Shown here piece after piece: positions 1-4,613 of a stretch of DNA of 8,339 nt. Below the pieces are notes generated by a model. The model made no database searches. It was given only the letters and a program-made list of their open reading frames with translations, and had not been told where the DNA came from. The position numbers and the translations under genes were made by a program. The stretch lies in contig CAMOUZ010000048.1 in NCBI GenBank assembly GCA_946626795.1, positions 1 to 8,339 of the forward strand. The letters are read 5' to 3'. Every line of letters starts with the position of its first letter. Within the stretch, counting starts at the first letter, position 1. Source of the DNA: an uncultured Clostridia bacterium. GTDB lineage: Bacteria > Bacillota > Clostridia > Christensenellales > CAG-1252.

Positions 1-62
1 AGAAATTAGCAGCGCTCATCTACGACGCGAAGGCAAAAAAAAGCGATGGAGGGGCACGATGA
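1..62 (+). CDS. C-terminal end of an unidentified gene upstream of hypB (partial)
   Basis: Reading from base 3 gives an open frame that ends in TGA at 60-62, with the C-terminal residues KLAALIYDAKAKKSDGGAR. The stop overlaps the hypB start codon in an ATGA arrangement, the usual sign of a translationally coupled upstream operon gene. The hypB frame is also open to the window edge, but its upstream translation is rich in Arg and Lys and looks non-coding. Too little is left to assign a family. Given the neighbours, another hydrogenase maturation or nickel-enzyme gene is possible, but that is a guess. Confidence 0.5.
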   Translation, partial: KLAALIYDAKAKKSDGGAR

Positions 63-721
63 TAAAGGTCATAGAACTGAAAAGGACGGTCACCGACAGT
101 AACGACCGCGACGCCGAATGTCTGCGCTGCGAACTGACGGAGCGCGGCATCTTTCTCCTCAATCTGATGAGCGCGCCGGGGAGCGGGAAGACAACCCTGC
201 TGTCGCGCACCATTACCGACCTTGTCGGCAAAGCGCGTATCGGCGTGATGGAAGCGGATATCGCCTCCGACGTGGACGCCCTGCGCATCAACGCGCTCGG
301 CGCGGAAAGCATACAGGTGCACACCGACGGTATGTGCCACATGGACGCGGGCATGACCAGAAACGGACTTATGGGGCTTGAAGGCGACCTTGACATCGTA
401 TTCCTCGAGAACATCGGCAACCTCATTTGCCCCGCCGAATTTGACACGGGTGCCCATAGAAACATGATGATATTAAGCCTCCCCGAAGGGGACGACAAGC
501 CTTTAAAATATCCCTTGATGTTTCAAAAGTGCGACGCCTTGATAATAACTAAGATGGACACAGCGCCCTACTTCGACTTTGACCTCGAAGCGACCAAGGA
601 GAGGGTGCGCGCCCTCAACCCCGCGATAAGCATTTTCCCTCTATCGGCTAAGACCGGAATGGGCATGAACGAGTGGGAAAACTGGCTGCTGACTGAATGG
701 GAGAAACAAAAGAATGCATGA
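59..721 (+). CDS. hypB: HypB, nickel-insertion GTPase
   Basis: This 220-aa protein is a SIMIBI-class GTPase that, with HypA, drives GTP-dependent nickel delivery to nickel enzymes in the cytoplasm, classically the large subunit of [NiFe]-hydrogenase. The P-loop is APGSGKTT (residues 39-46), followed by the switch segment MEADIASDVDA (64-74). C93-H94 and C124 (in NLICPAEFD) match the G-domain metal site at the HypB dimer interface. TKMD (164-167) fills the NKxD guanine-specificity position, and SAKTG (197-201) is the G5 motif. The protein is the short form: it has neither a His-rich N-terminus nor the CxxCGC high-affinity nickel motif, although C21-x2-C24 is present. The ATG at 59 is preceded by GGAGGGG and overlaps the upstream stop. 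Its end overlaps hypA by 8 bases. No hypC, D, E or F lies in the window, so the client enzyme is unknown. Confidence 0.95.
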   Translation: MIKVIELKRTVTDSNDRDAECLRCELTERGIFLLNLMSAPGSGKTTLLSRTITDLVGKARIGVMEADIASDVDALRINALGAESIQVHTDGMCHMDAGMTRNGLMGLEGDLDIVFLENIGNLICPAEFDTGAHRNMMILSLPEGDDKPLKYPLMFQKCDALIITKMDTAPYFDFDLEATKERVRALNPAISIFPLSAKTGMGMNEWENWLLTEWEKQKNA

Positions 722-1073
722 ACTCGGCATCGTAAAACATGTGATAAAGACCTTACACGATGTAGCAGAGGAACACAACGTCAAGCGCATCGCCTCAGTC
801 ACCCTTGAGATAGGCGAAGTGTCGGGCGTGGTGCTGGACCAACTCGTGGACTGCTGGAACTATTTCCGTGAAAAGGACGATCTGGTCAAAGGCGCCCCCC
901 TCTTCGTGGAAAAAATCGGCGCAGTGACCTACTGCACCGCCTGCGAAAAGACCTACGAAACGGTGCCAAACGGCAAGATATGCCCCCATTGCGGGAGTGC
1001 GGAGACCTACCTATTGAAGGGGAACGAATTCGCCATCAAACAAATAGAAGCAGAGTCGAACGACACCCCTTGA
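714..1073 (+). CDS. hypA: HypA, nickel metallochaperone
   Basis: This 119-aa protein has the normal HypA/HybF length. It starts with MHEL, whose His2 with the N-terminal amine forms the nickel site in characterised HypA proteins. The central segment VTLEIGEVSGV (29-39) is typical of the family. The zinc site is C74-x2-C77 with C90-x2-C93, in CTAC and CPHC, and is normally structural. HypA receives nickel and works with HypB to load it into a target enzyme. The ATG at 714 lies within the end of hypB (8-base overlap). A second ATG at 718 is out of this frame. The MHE start decides the choice. The gene is the last of the + strand operon and is followed by a hairpin terminator. Confidence 0.95.
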   Translation: MHELGIVKHVIKTLHDVAEEHNVKRIASVTLEIGEVSGVVLDQLVDCWNYFREKDDLVKGAPLFVEKIGAVTYCTACEKTYETVPNGKICPHCGSAETYLLKGNEFAIKQIEAESNDTP

Positions 1074-1090
1074 CCCCACGCAGAATAAAC

Positions 1091-1129
1091 AAAAAAAGAG
1101 ATGGTAAGGTTATTGCCATCTCTTTTTTA
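1091..1129. terminator. Bidirectional intrinsic terminator between hypA and the convergent membrane-protein pair
   Basis: An 11-bp stem pairs 1097-1107 (AGAGATGGTAA) with 1113-1123 (TTGCCATCTCT), with one G-T wobble and a 5-base loop. A T-run follows on the + strand (1123-1128), and the A-run at 1091-1097 gives a T-run on the minus strand. It can therefore end both hypBA and the convergent gene at 1144-1434. Confidence 0.9.
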
Positions 1130-1143
1130 TCCACTGAAAGGGT

Positions 1144-1434
1144 TTATTCTTTGGGAGTCTCTTTTTTGCCGTTATTCATAATAAAGCTGACAAGGAGCCA
1201 CAAGCCGATGCCGCCGAGGAGCGTCCAAAGCGCGATCCAGCCGTCCTGAGGATCGTCAAAGGAGAGGAAAGGTTCGCCCTCGATGGCAGTTGCGATGCAA
1301 TCGACGAGCCACATCAAGGTAGCCGCACCGTAGGTGATGGTCAAAAAGTCAAGGTGCAGCCCCTTCCTGTCGCGGAAGAAAAAAAACAAAACGCCTGCAA
1401 TGATAGTGCACGCCAAAGCCGTAAGGAAATACAT
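1144..1434 (-). CDS. Small three-helix membrane protein, function unknown
   Basis: I do not recognise this 96-aa protein. It has three hydrophobic segments at about residues 3-20 (ending in FFFF before RDRKG), 29-50 and 66-87, and a charged C-terminal tail (NNGKKETPKE). The loop between the second and third segments is acidic (EGEPFLSFDDPQDG). There is no cleavable signal peptide or lipobox. The ATG at 1434 has an AAGGAGAT ribosome binding site located inside the last codons of the upstream gene at 1437-1859, from which it is separated by 2 bases. The two genes are therefore almost certainly co-translated and probably act together at the membrane. The gene ends at the shared bidirectional terminator. 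No catalytic motif is visible. Confidence 0.8.
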   Translation of the reverse strand: MYFLTALACTIIAGVLFFFFRDRKGLHLDFLTITYGAATLMWLVDCIATAIEGEPFLSFDDPQDGWIALWTLLGGIGLWLLVSFIMNNGKKETPKE

Positions 1435-1436
1435 TT

Positions 1437-1859
1437 TTAAATCTCCTTATTCAACTGCAGTTTCTCCTGCTTTTTATGCTTTCTGTATTTGATAAGATCC
1501 CAAATAAAACAGCCGGCGCCCCATGCGACGACGAGCAAAGCAAGCATTGCCACGCCGACGGTACCCATCTCGTGGAGCATTTCCGACGCATCGGCAGGGT
1601 CAGCCGCCGCCGTCAGGAAGGGCGGGAACGGCGCTACCTCTCCGTGAAGAACATGCTCGCCCGCAAGCAAGAAGGAACCCGTCCAAAGGGTGGTTGCCAA
1701 ATACTTCAGCCTCGTAGACCACTTGGTCTCACTGCCGAACTTATATTCTTTGATATCCTGCTTTGCGACTTCCGCTTTCTTCTCTTCTTTCTTCGCCGTG
1801 ACCTTTTGCGCTATCGTCACGCCGATCGCCGCCGCCGTACTCACCAAAAAACATGCCAT
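1437..1859 (-). CDS. Conserved-looking membrane protein with a His-containing inter-helix loop, function unknown
   Basis: This 140-aa protein opens with a hydrophobic stretch (MACFLVSTAAAIGVTIA, residues 1-17), followed by a highly charged segment (about 19-50). Two membrane segments follow, at about 51-67 and 98-121, and the tail is basic (YRKHKKQEK). Between the two helices is a motif-rich loop with H69, H72, E74, a PFPPFLTAAADP stretch (77-88) and E97 beside H96. From memory, similar unnamed proteins beginning MACFLV and carrying this HGE/PFLTAAA/MLHEM pattern occur in other anaerobic gut bacteria, but I cannot confirm that here. The ATG at 1859 follows AAGGAGA with good spacing. It is the first gene of a two-gene operon with the protein at 1144-1434. 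The clustered His and Glu residues could bind a metal or haem; that is inference only. Confidence 0.8.
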   Translation of the reverse strand: MACFLVSTAAAIGVTIAQKVTAKKEEKKAEVAKQDIKEYKFGSETKWSTRLKYLATTLWTGSFLLAGEHVLHGEVAPFPPFLTAAADPADASEMLHEMGTVGVAMLALLVVAWGAGCFIWDLIKYRKHKKQEKLQLNKEI

Positions 1860-1880
1860 ATTGCGTTCTCCTTTTGATAC

Positions 1881-1899
1881 GTTTCCGTTGGACGGAAAC
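1881..1899 (-). promoter_or_regulatory. Perfect leader hairpin before the 1437-1859 gene
   Basis: GTTTCCGT (1881-1888) and ACGGAAAC (1892-1899) are perfect 8-bp complementary arms around a 3-base loop. On the minus strand the hairpin lies in the 5' untranslated leader, between the predicted promoter and the ribosome binding site at 1867-1873. There is no T-run, so it is not a terminator. It could affect mRNA stability or translation, or be a DNA operator. The 3-base loop is tight for RNA. Confidence 0.55.
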
Positions 1900-1903
1900 C
1901 ATC

Positions 1904-1924
1904 TATATATACTATGTATATATA
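1904..1924. promoter_or_regulatory. AT-rich inverted repeat over the predicted transcription start (candidate operator)
   Basis: TATATATAC (1904-1912) and GTATATATA (1916-1924) form perfect 9-bp arms around TAT. The repeat begins at the edge of the predicted -10 element and covers the expected start site, the usual position for a dimeric repressor operator. Because the repeat is low-complexity TA sequence, chance is a real alternative. Confidence 0.4.
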
Positions 1925-1952
1925 TTATAGCATATTTATTCTGTTTTGGGAA
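1924..1952 (-). promoter_or_regulatory. Predicted sigma-A promoter for the two-gene membrane operon
   Basis: Read on the minus strand, the -10 is a perfect TATAAT (1924-1929). With a 17-base spacer the -35 is TTCCCA (1947-1952), matching 4 of 6 consensus positions. It lies about 65 bases upstream of the ATG at 1859. Confidence 0.6.
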
Positions 1953-1978
1953 TACCTTTCTTGTTTTTTATTTTCCGT

Positions 1979-2004
1979 AAAAATAGGACGGCGGAGAGCC
2001 GTCT
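1979..2004 (-). terminator. Intrinsic terminator downstream of the small lipoprotein gene
   Basis: A 6-bp GC-rich stem pairs 1987-1992 (GACGGC) with 1998-2003 (GCCGTC) around a 5-base loop. On the minus strand it is followed by TATTTTTA. It sits about 30 bases beyond the stop codon of the lipoprotein gene at 2034-2414. Confidence 0.75.
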
Positions 2005-2033
2005 CGGTTTATTAATGAGATCGCTGCCGCGCA

Positions 2034-2414
2034 TCAAAAGCCTGCATCCGTCCTTGCCTGCTTGGTGGCGAGGTAAACGACCTCGTTATTTTGCCCGCTG
2101 TAGAGGTCCCCTATCCTCATAAAATCAATATTGTCGGAGGCGTAGTCCACGGAAAAGAAGATGTGGATCTCCTCCTCTCCCTTGACCGCATAGAGATAAT
2201 TGTCCAGTTCATGCGCCATGATGGAGGAGATGGCGTCCTCCTTCTCCAAGTATCTATCACCCGACATCACGGTGACTTCGTAGCCTGCGTTCGTCAGATT
2301 GGTCTTGGCTTCGTCGAGGGAAATGGTCTTGAAGAGGAAGCAGCCCGTGAGCCCAATGGCGACAAGGGACAGGATAAACACCGTTATCAGTGCGATGGAA
2401 ATGACTTTTTTCAT
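2034..2414 (-). CDS. Small predicted lipoprotein, function unknown
   Basis: This 126-aa protein starts MKK, followed by a hydrophobic signal sequence and the lipobox LTGC. Cys25 is the predicted site for diacylglyceryl attachment and signal peptidase II cleavage, so the mature protein of about 100 residues should be anchored on the outer face of the membrane. The mature part (for example SLDEAKTNLTNAGYEVTV, residues 32-49) is acidic and looks like a small mixed alpha/beta domain. I see no enzyme motif and do not recognise a family. The ATG at 2414 follows AAGGAGA. The gene is 47 bases downstream of the truncated integrase on the same strand and may be transcribed with it. A weak TATACT-like -10 in the gap could serve it alone, but no good -35 accompanies it. 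Confidence 0.8.
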   Translation of the reverse strand: MKKVISIALITVFILSLVAIGLTGCFLFKTISLDEAKTNLTNAGYEVTVMSGDRYLEKEDAISSIMAHELDNYLYAVKGEEEIHIFFSVDYASDNIDFMRIGDLYSGQNNEVVYLATKQARTDAGF

Positions 2415-2461
2415 AATCTTTCTCCTTACATGAGTATATTAGCAGTATACAACATGACCCG

Positions 2462-2854
2462 CTAGCCATGGACATAGTATAAGTCGTTCAGATAGTCATT
2501 TACTTCCGCGCTGGTAATCTCCATCACGCACTTATCGCCGAAGTCTGCCTTCAAGTGGTTCTCCCAGACTGAATCCTGCTTCCGGACCGTCCCGAACGCT
2601 TTGGAACTTCTACCTATCTGGCGATACTCTTCAAAGATATCCGTGACCGTCCGCATGGGGATCTTCTTCTTTCCTCTCTCCAAGTCCTTATAGCTCTGAA
2701 TGACCTCGTTCATGGCGATGGTCGCATCCTTCTTGGTCTTAAACTTATTGCCCATCTTGTCTTTGACCGCTCGCCTGTTCCTAGTAACTCCGTTCTCGTC
2801 CTTGACTAAAACTCTATAGCCCCAATTTCCTCTCTTTAACTGAAAAACGCCCAT
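2462..2854 (-). pseudogene. Truncated tyrosine recombinase (integrase), N-terminal domains only
   Basis: The 130-aa product matches the start of phage/transposon-type tyrosine integrases. Residues about 1-55 (GVFQLKRGNWGYRVLVKD, then KFKTKKDATIAMNEV) are an AP2-like arm-type DNA-binding domain. Residues about 66-130 (TVTDIFEEYRQI ... EITSAEVNDYLNDLYYV) are the start of the SAM-like core-binding domain. Full-length relatives are usually about 370-400 residues. The whole catalytic domain with the R-H-R-Y residues is absent: the frame stops with TAG right after YVHG, and the following bases contain no integrase-like sequence in any frame. The start is intact, with a strong AAGGAGG site before the ATG at 2854. 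It is most likely the remnant of an integrated element whose rest was deleted, though the surviving domain could still bind DNA. Confidence 0.85.
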
Positions 2855-2901
2855 TTTTTCCTCCTTTTTGTCGGATAATTCCGCCGTTTTTCAATCGATT
2901 A

Positions 2902-2958
2902 TGTCAAATTTGACAATGCGCCCCTTTCAGATCGGAAACTTTGACAGCATTTTTGACA
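2902..2958. repeat. TTTGACA/TGTCAAA repeat cluster in the integrase leader
   Basis: A perfect 14-bp palindrome, TGTCAAATTTGACA, lies at 2902-2915. Two more direct TTTGACA copies follow at 2940-2946 and 2952-2958. Copy-to-copy spacings are 31 and 12 bases, near three turns and one turn of DNA. The cluster lies just upstream of the integrase start on the minus strand, where arm-type integrase sites or repressor operators would be expected. Confidence 0.6.
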
Positions 2959-2960
2959 AC

Positions 2961-2992
2961 AAAAAACAGAGGTCTCGCGAAAGACCTCTGTT
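2961..2992 (-). terminator. Intrinsic terminator of the rubrerythrin gene
   Basis: A perfect 11-bp stem pairs 2965-2975 (AACAGAGGTCT) with 2982-2992 (AGACCTCTGTT) around a 6-base loop. On the minus strand it runs into a stretch of T (2961-2966). It begins about 40 bases beyond the rubrerythrin stop. The + strand side has ATTTTTAT and could work weakly as well. Confidence 0.92.
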
Positions 2993-3029
2993 ATTTTTAT
3001 GTAATTTCAGTTAAAAATGCGCCGAAATC

Positions 3030-3575
3030 TTATTTGAAGTAGCGAGCCAAAAGTCCTGCGAACGCCTTCCCGTGTCTCGCCTCGTCGCGAGCCATTTCGT
3101 GCACGGTGTCGTGAATGGCGTCGAGACCTTCTTCCTTCGCCCTCTTCGCAAGCTCGAACTTGCCCTTGGTGGCGCCGTTCTCGGCGTCAACGCGCATTTC
3201 GAGGTTCTTCTTGGTACTGTCGGTCAGGACTTCGCCGAGGAGCTCTGCGAACTTAGCGGCGTGCTCCGCCTCTTCAAAAGCGGCTTTCTCCCAATAGGCG
3301 CCGATCTCGGGATAGCCCTCGCGGTACGCCACGCGCGCCATCGCAAGGTACATACCGACCTCGCTGCACTCGCCCTCGAAGTTACTCTTCAAACCGTCGT
3401 AAATATCCTTCGGGCAGCCCTTCGCAACGCCGAGGACGTGCTCCGCCGCCCAAGTCATCGCCTCCGCTTCCTGCTTATTGAACTTGCTGCCGGGCACCTT
3501 ACATACCGGGCAGCACTCAGGAGCCGTATCCCCCTCATGAACATAACCGCATACGGGACAGATCCATTTCGCCAT
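3030..3575 (-). CDS. Rubrerythrin of the reverse type (rubredoxin domain first)
   Basis: This 181-aa non-haem iron protein has an N-terminal rubredoxin-like Fe(SCys)4 site (C6-x2-C9 and C22-x2-C25, in CPVCGY and CPVCKV). A ferritin-like four-helix diiron domain follows (about 45-181). Likely diiron ligands are E69, E102 with H105 (EEAEH), E132 and E165 with H168 (DEARH). Classical rubrerythrins carry rubredoxin at the C-terminus. This order matches the reverse rubrerythrins of clostridia, which reduce hydrogen peroxide and oxygen to water with electrons from NADH via rubredoxin reductases. The ATG at 3575 follows AAGGAGA. An upstream TTG in frame (3617) would add 14 residues without a ribosome binding site and was rejected. 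The gene is monocistronic, with a strong promoter and terminator. Confidence 0.95.
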   Translation of the reverse strand: MAKWICPVCGYVHEGDTAPECCPVCKVPGSKFNKQEAEAMTWAAEHVLGVAKGCPKDIYDGLKSNFEGECSEVGMYLAMARVAYREGYPEIGAYWEKAAFEEAEHAAKFAELLGEVLTDSTKKNLEMRVDAENGATKGKFELAKRAKEEGLDAIHDTVHEMARDEARHGKAFAGLLARYFK

Positions 3576-3600
3576 AATACATTTCTCCTTCTGATTATTT

Positions 3601-3625
3601 GCGTTTTCTCCGAGCAAAACGCTCG
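3601..3625 (-). promoter_or_regulatory. Two mutually exclusive hairpins in the rubrerythrin leader
   Basis: GCGTTTT (3601-3607) can pair with AAAACGC (3616-3622), or CGAGC (3611-3615) can pair with GCTCG (3621-3625). The right arms share two bases, so only one stem can form at a time. They lie between the promoter and the ribosome binding site. Neither is followed by a T-run. A regulatory role is only inferred. Confidence 0.35.
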
Positions 3626-3652
3626 CACTAATTACTTGAAAACACTTTTAAT

Positions 3653-3682
3653 ATTATACAATAAAAGCCCGCCTTTCGTCAA
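3653..3682 (-). promoter_or_regulatory. Sigma-A promoter of the rubrerythrin gene
   Basis: Read on the minus strand, TTGACG (3677-3682), an 18-base spacer and a perfect TATAAT (3653-3658) form a strong promoter about 80 bases before the ATG at 3575. The -35 lies in the loop of the terminator of the upstream EEP gene. Confidence 0.8.
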
Positions 3683-3703
3683 TAGAGAATCGAGGCGGAC
3701 TTT
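3664..3703 (-). terminator. Intrinsic terminator of the tandem EEP hydrolase unit
   Basis: On the minus strand AAAGTCCGCCT pairs with AGGCGGGCTTT (3693-3703 with 3664-3674) over 11 bp with one G-T wobble. The loop is 18 bases, and the 3' side runs into TTTTATT. It begins 19 bases beyond the EEP gene stop. The loop contains the rubrerythrin -35 element. Confidence 0.75.
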
Positions 3704-3721
3704 GGATTTTTTCTTCGCGAC

Positions 3722-3780
3722 TTAGAACTTCACCTTCGCCCAAATGGGATAATGATCGGAGGGATAGACGCCGTCGTAAA
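3722..3780. repeat. Copy 1 of a near-identical repeat at the 3' ends of the two EEP genes
   Basis: Aligned without gaps against 4555-4613, 52 of 59 bases match. Both copies encode the same C-terminus, YDGVYPSDH(Y/F)PIWAKVKF. The identity reflects tandem duplication, with strong constraint or gene conversion. Confidence 0.85.
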
Positions 3781-4540
3781 GGGTCTTATCGATGCCCGTA
3801 TCAATGAAGCCGCAATCCTTGGGCAGATAGATGAAGTCGATCCATTCCTCGGGCTTCTCGCCGAAGCCATTGAAGGTGGCGCCGAAGACGTCGCCGCGGA
3901 AATCCTTGCTGTCACGGAGCATCTCCTCGAAAGGCTCCAAACTCTTCTCCCCTTTCACGGCGTTCATGTCGCCTGTGACGACGACATTCCCGTCCTCCTT
4001 CCTCACTCTCTCCGCGAGGACCGAGAGCTGACGGATACGCACCTCTTCGATGCGATAATCGGGATGGGTATTGAAGACGGTGAAGACTGAGCCATTCGCG
4101 TCGCGAAGCTTCACGAAGGTGGAGATGCGATAATGCCACGAATCCTCAAACTTACTCTTCACGTCGGGCGTGTCGGAGAGCCAGAACGTGCCGCTGTCCA
4201 AGAGGGTGAAACGCGCGGCGTTATAAAAGATGGGGCAAGCCTCGCTATGCACTCCCCTCTCTTCGCGGTAACCGATCTCCGCATCATAATGAGCAAGGTG
4301 CTTTTTAAGGTAATCGAACTGCGGCGGATGGACTTCCTGCAGGCAGAGGACATCGGGCTGCAGCTTCTCTATCTCGCGAAGAACGTACTTGGCGCGGACG
4401 TACCAATGGCGCTTTCCGTGATCCGCATTATGATTGAAATAACGAATGTTATAACTGACGACCGTCACGTCCTCCCGAGGAGCGGGCGCCGCGACCTTTT
4501 TATCGGACAAAGAATAAGCTATGTAAGAGAAAAGTCTCAT
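3722..4540 (-). CDS. EEP-fold hydrolase (endonuclease/exonuclease/phosphatase family), no membrane anchor
   Basis: This 272-aa protein has the full DNase I-like/EEP motif set: N31 (SYNIRY), E69 (LQEV, metal ligand), N157 and H159 (FNTHPD), D191 and N193 (TGDMNA), D235 (WIDFIY) and the terminal D262-H263 pair (SDHYP). These enzymes are Mg-dependent phosphodiesterases or phosphomonoesterases. The substrate could be nucleic acid, a phosphoinositide, sphingomyelin or another phosphate ester and cannot be told from the sequence. Residues 2-33 align with the region just after the membrane segment of its upstream paralogue (FxYxAY ... KVxAP ... NIR), so this copy appears to have lost the anchor and should be cytoplasmic. 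The ATG at 4540 follows AAGAAGG and lies 14 bases after the upstream stop. A longer TTG start at 4576 would overlap that gene and was rejected. Confidence 0.9.
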   Translation of the reverse strand: MRLFSYIAYSLSDKKVAAPAPREDVTVVSYNIRYFNHNADHGKRHWYVRAKYVLREIEKLQPDVLCLQEVHPPQFDYLKKHLAHYDAEIGYREERGVHSEACPIFYNAARFTLLDSGTFWLSDTPDVKSKFEDSWHYRISTFVKLRDANGSVFTVFNTHPDYRIEEVRIRQLSVLAERVRKEDGNVVVTGDMNAVKGEKSLEPFEEMLRDSKDFRGDVFGATFNGFGEKPEEWIDFIYLPKDCGFIDTGIDKTLYDGVYPSDHYPIWAKVKF

Positions 4541-4554
4541 CGTTCGGCGCCTTC

Positions 4555-4613
4555 TTAAAACTTCACTTTCGCCCAAATGGGGAAATGGTCGGAGGGATAG
4601 ACGCCGTCATAGA
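4555..4613. repeat. Copy 2 of the EEP 3'-end repeat
   Basis: This is the partner of 3722-3780, in the same orientation, 833 bases away and with 52 of 59 bases matching. Recombination between the two copies would delete the downstream EEP gene almost exactly. Confidence 0.85.

Noticed and set aside
16..498. Long minus-strand open frames antisense to hypB (16-498 and 20-457)
   Set aside because: They are fully antisense to a clear hypB, have low-complexity Ser/Arg/Pro-rich or shadow-like translations, and lack convincing ribosome binding sites.
2257..2475. Minus-strand frame overlapping the lipoprotein start and integrase end
   Set aside because: It is an out-of-frame reading of the lipoprotein signal region with no family features, and the lipoprotein frame has the signal peptide, lipobox and ribosome binding site.
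3576..3617. Longer rubrerythrin start at a TTG (3617)
   Set aside because: It would add MLGENANNQKEKCI with no ribosome binding site, whereas the ATG at 3575 has AAGGAGA and gives the standard rubredoxin start MAKWICPVCG.
3644..3658. PerR-type box at the rubrerythrin promoter
   Set aside because: GTATAATATTAAAAG on the minus strand matches the TTATAATNATTATAA consensus in only one half. The resemblance comes mostly from the -10 itself.
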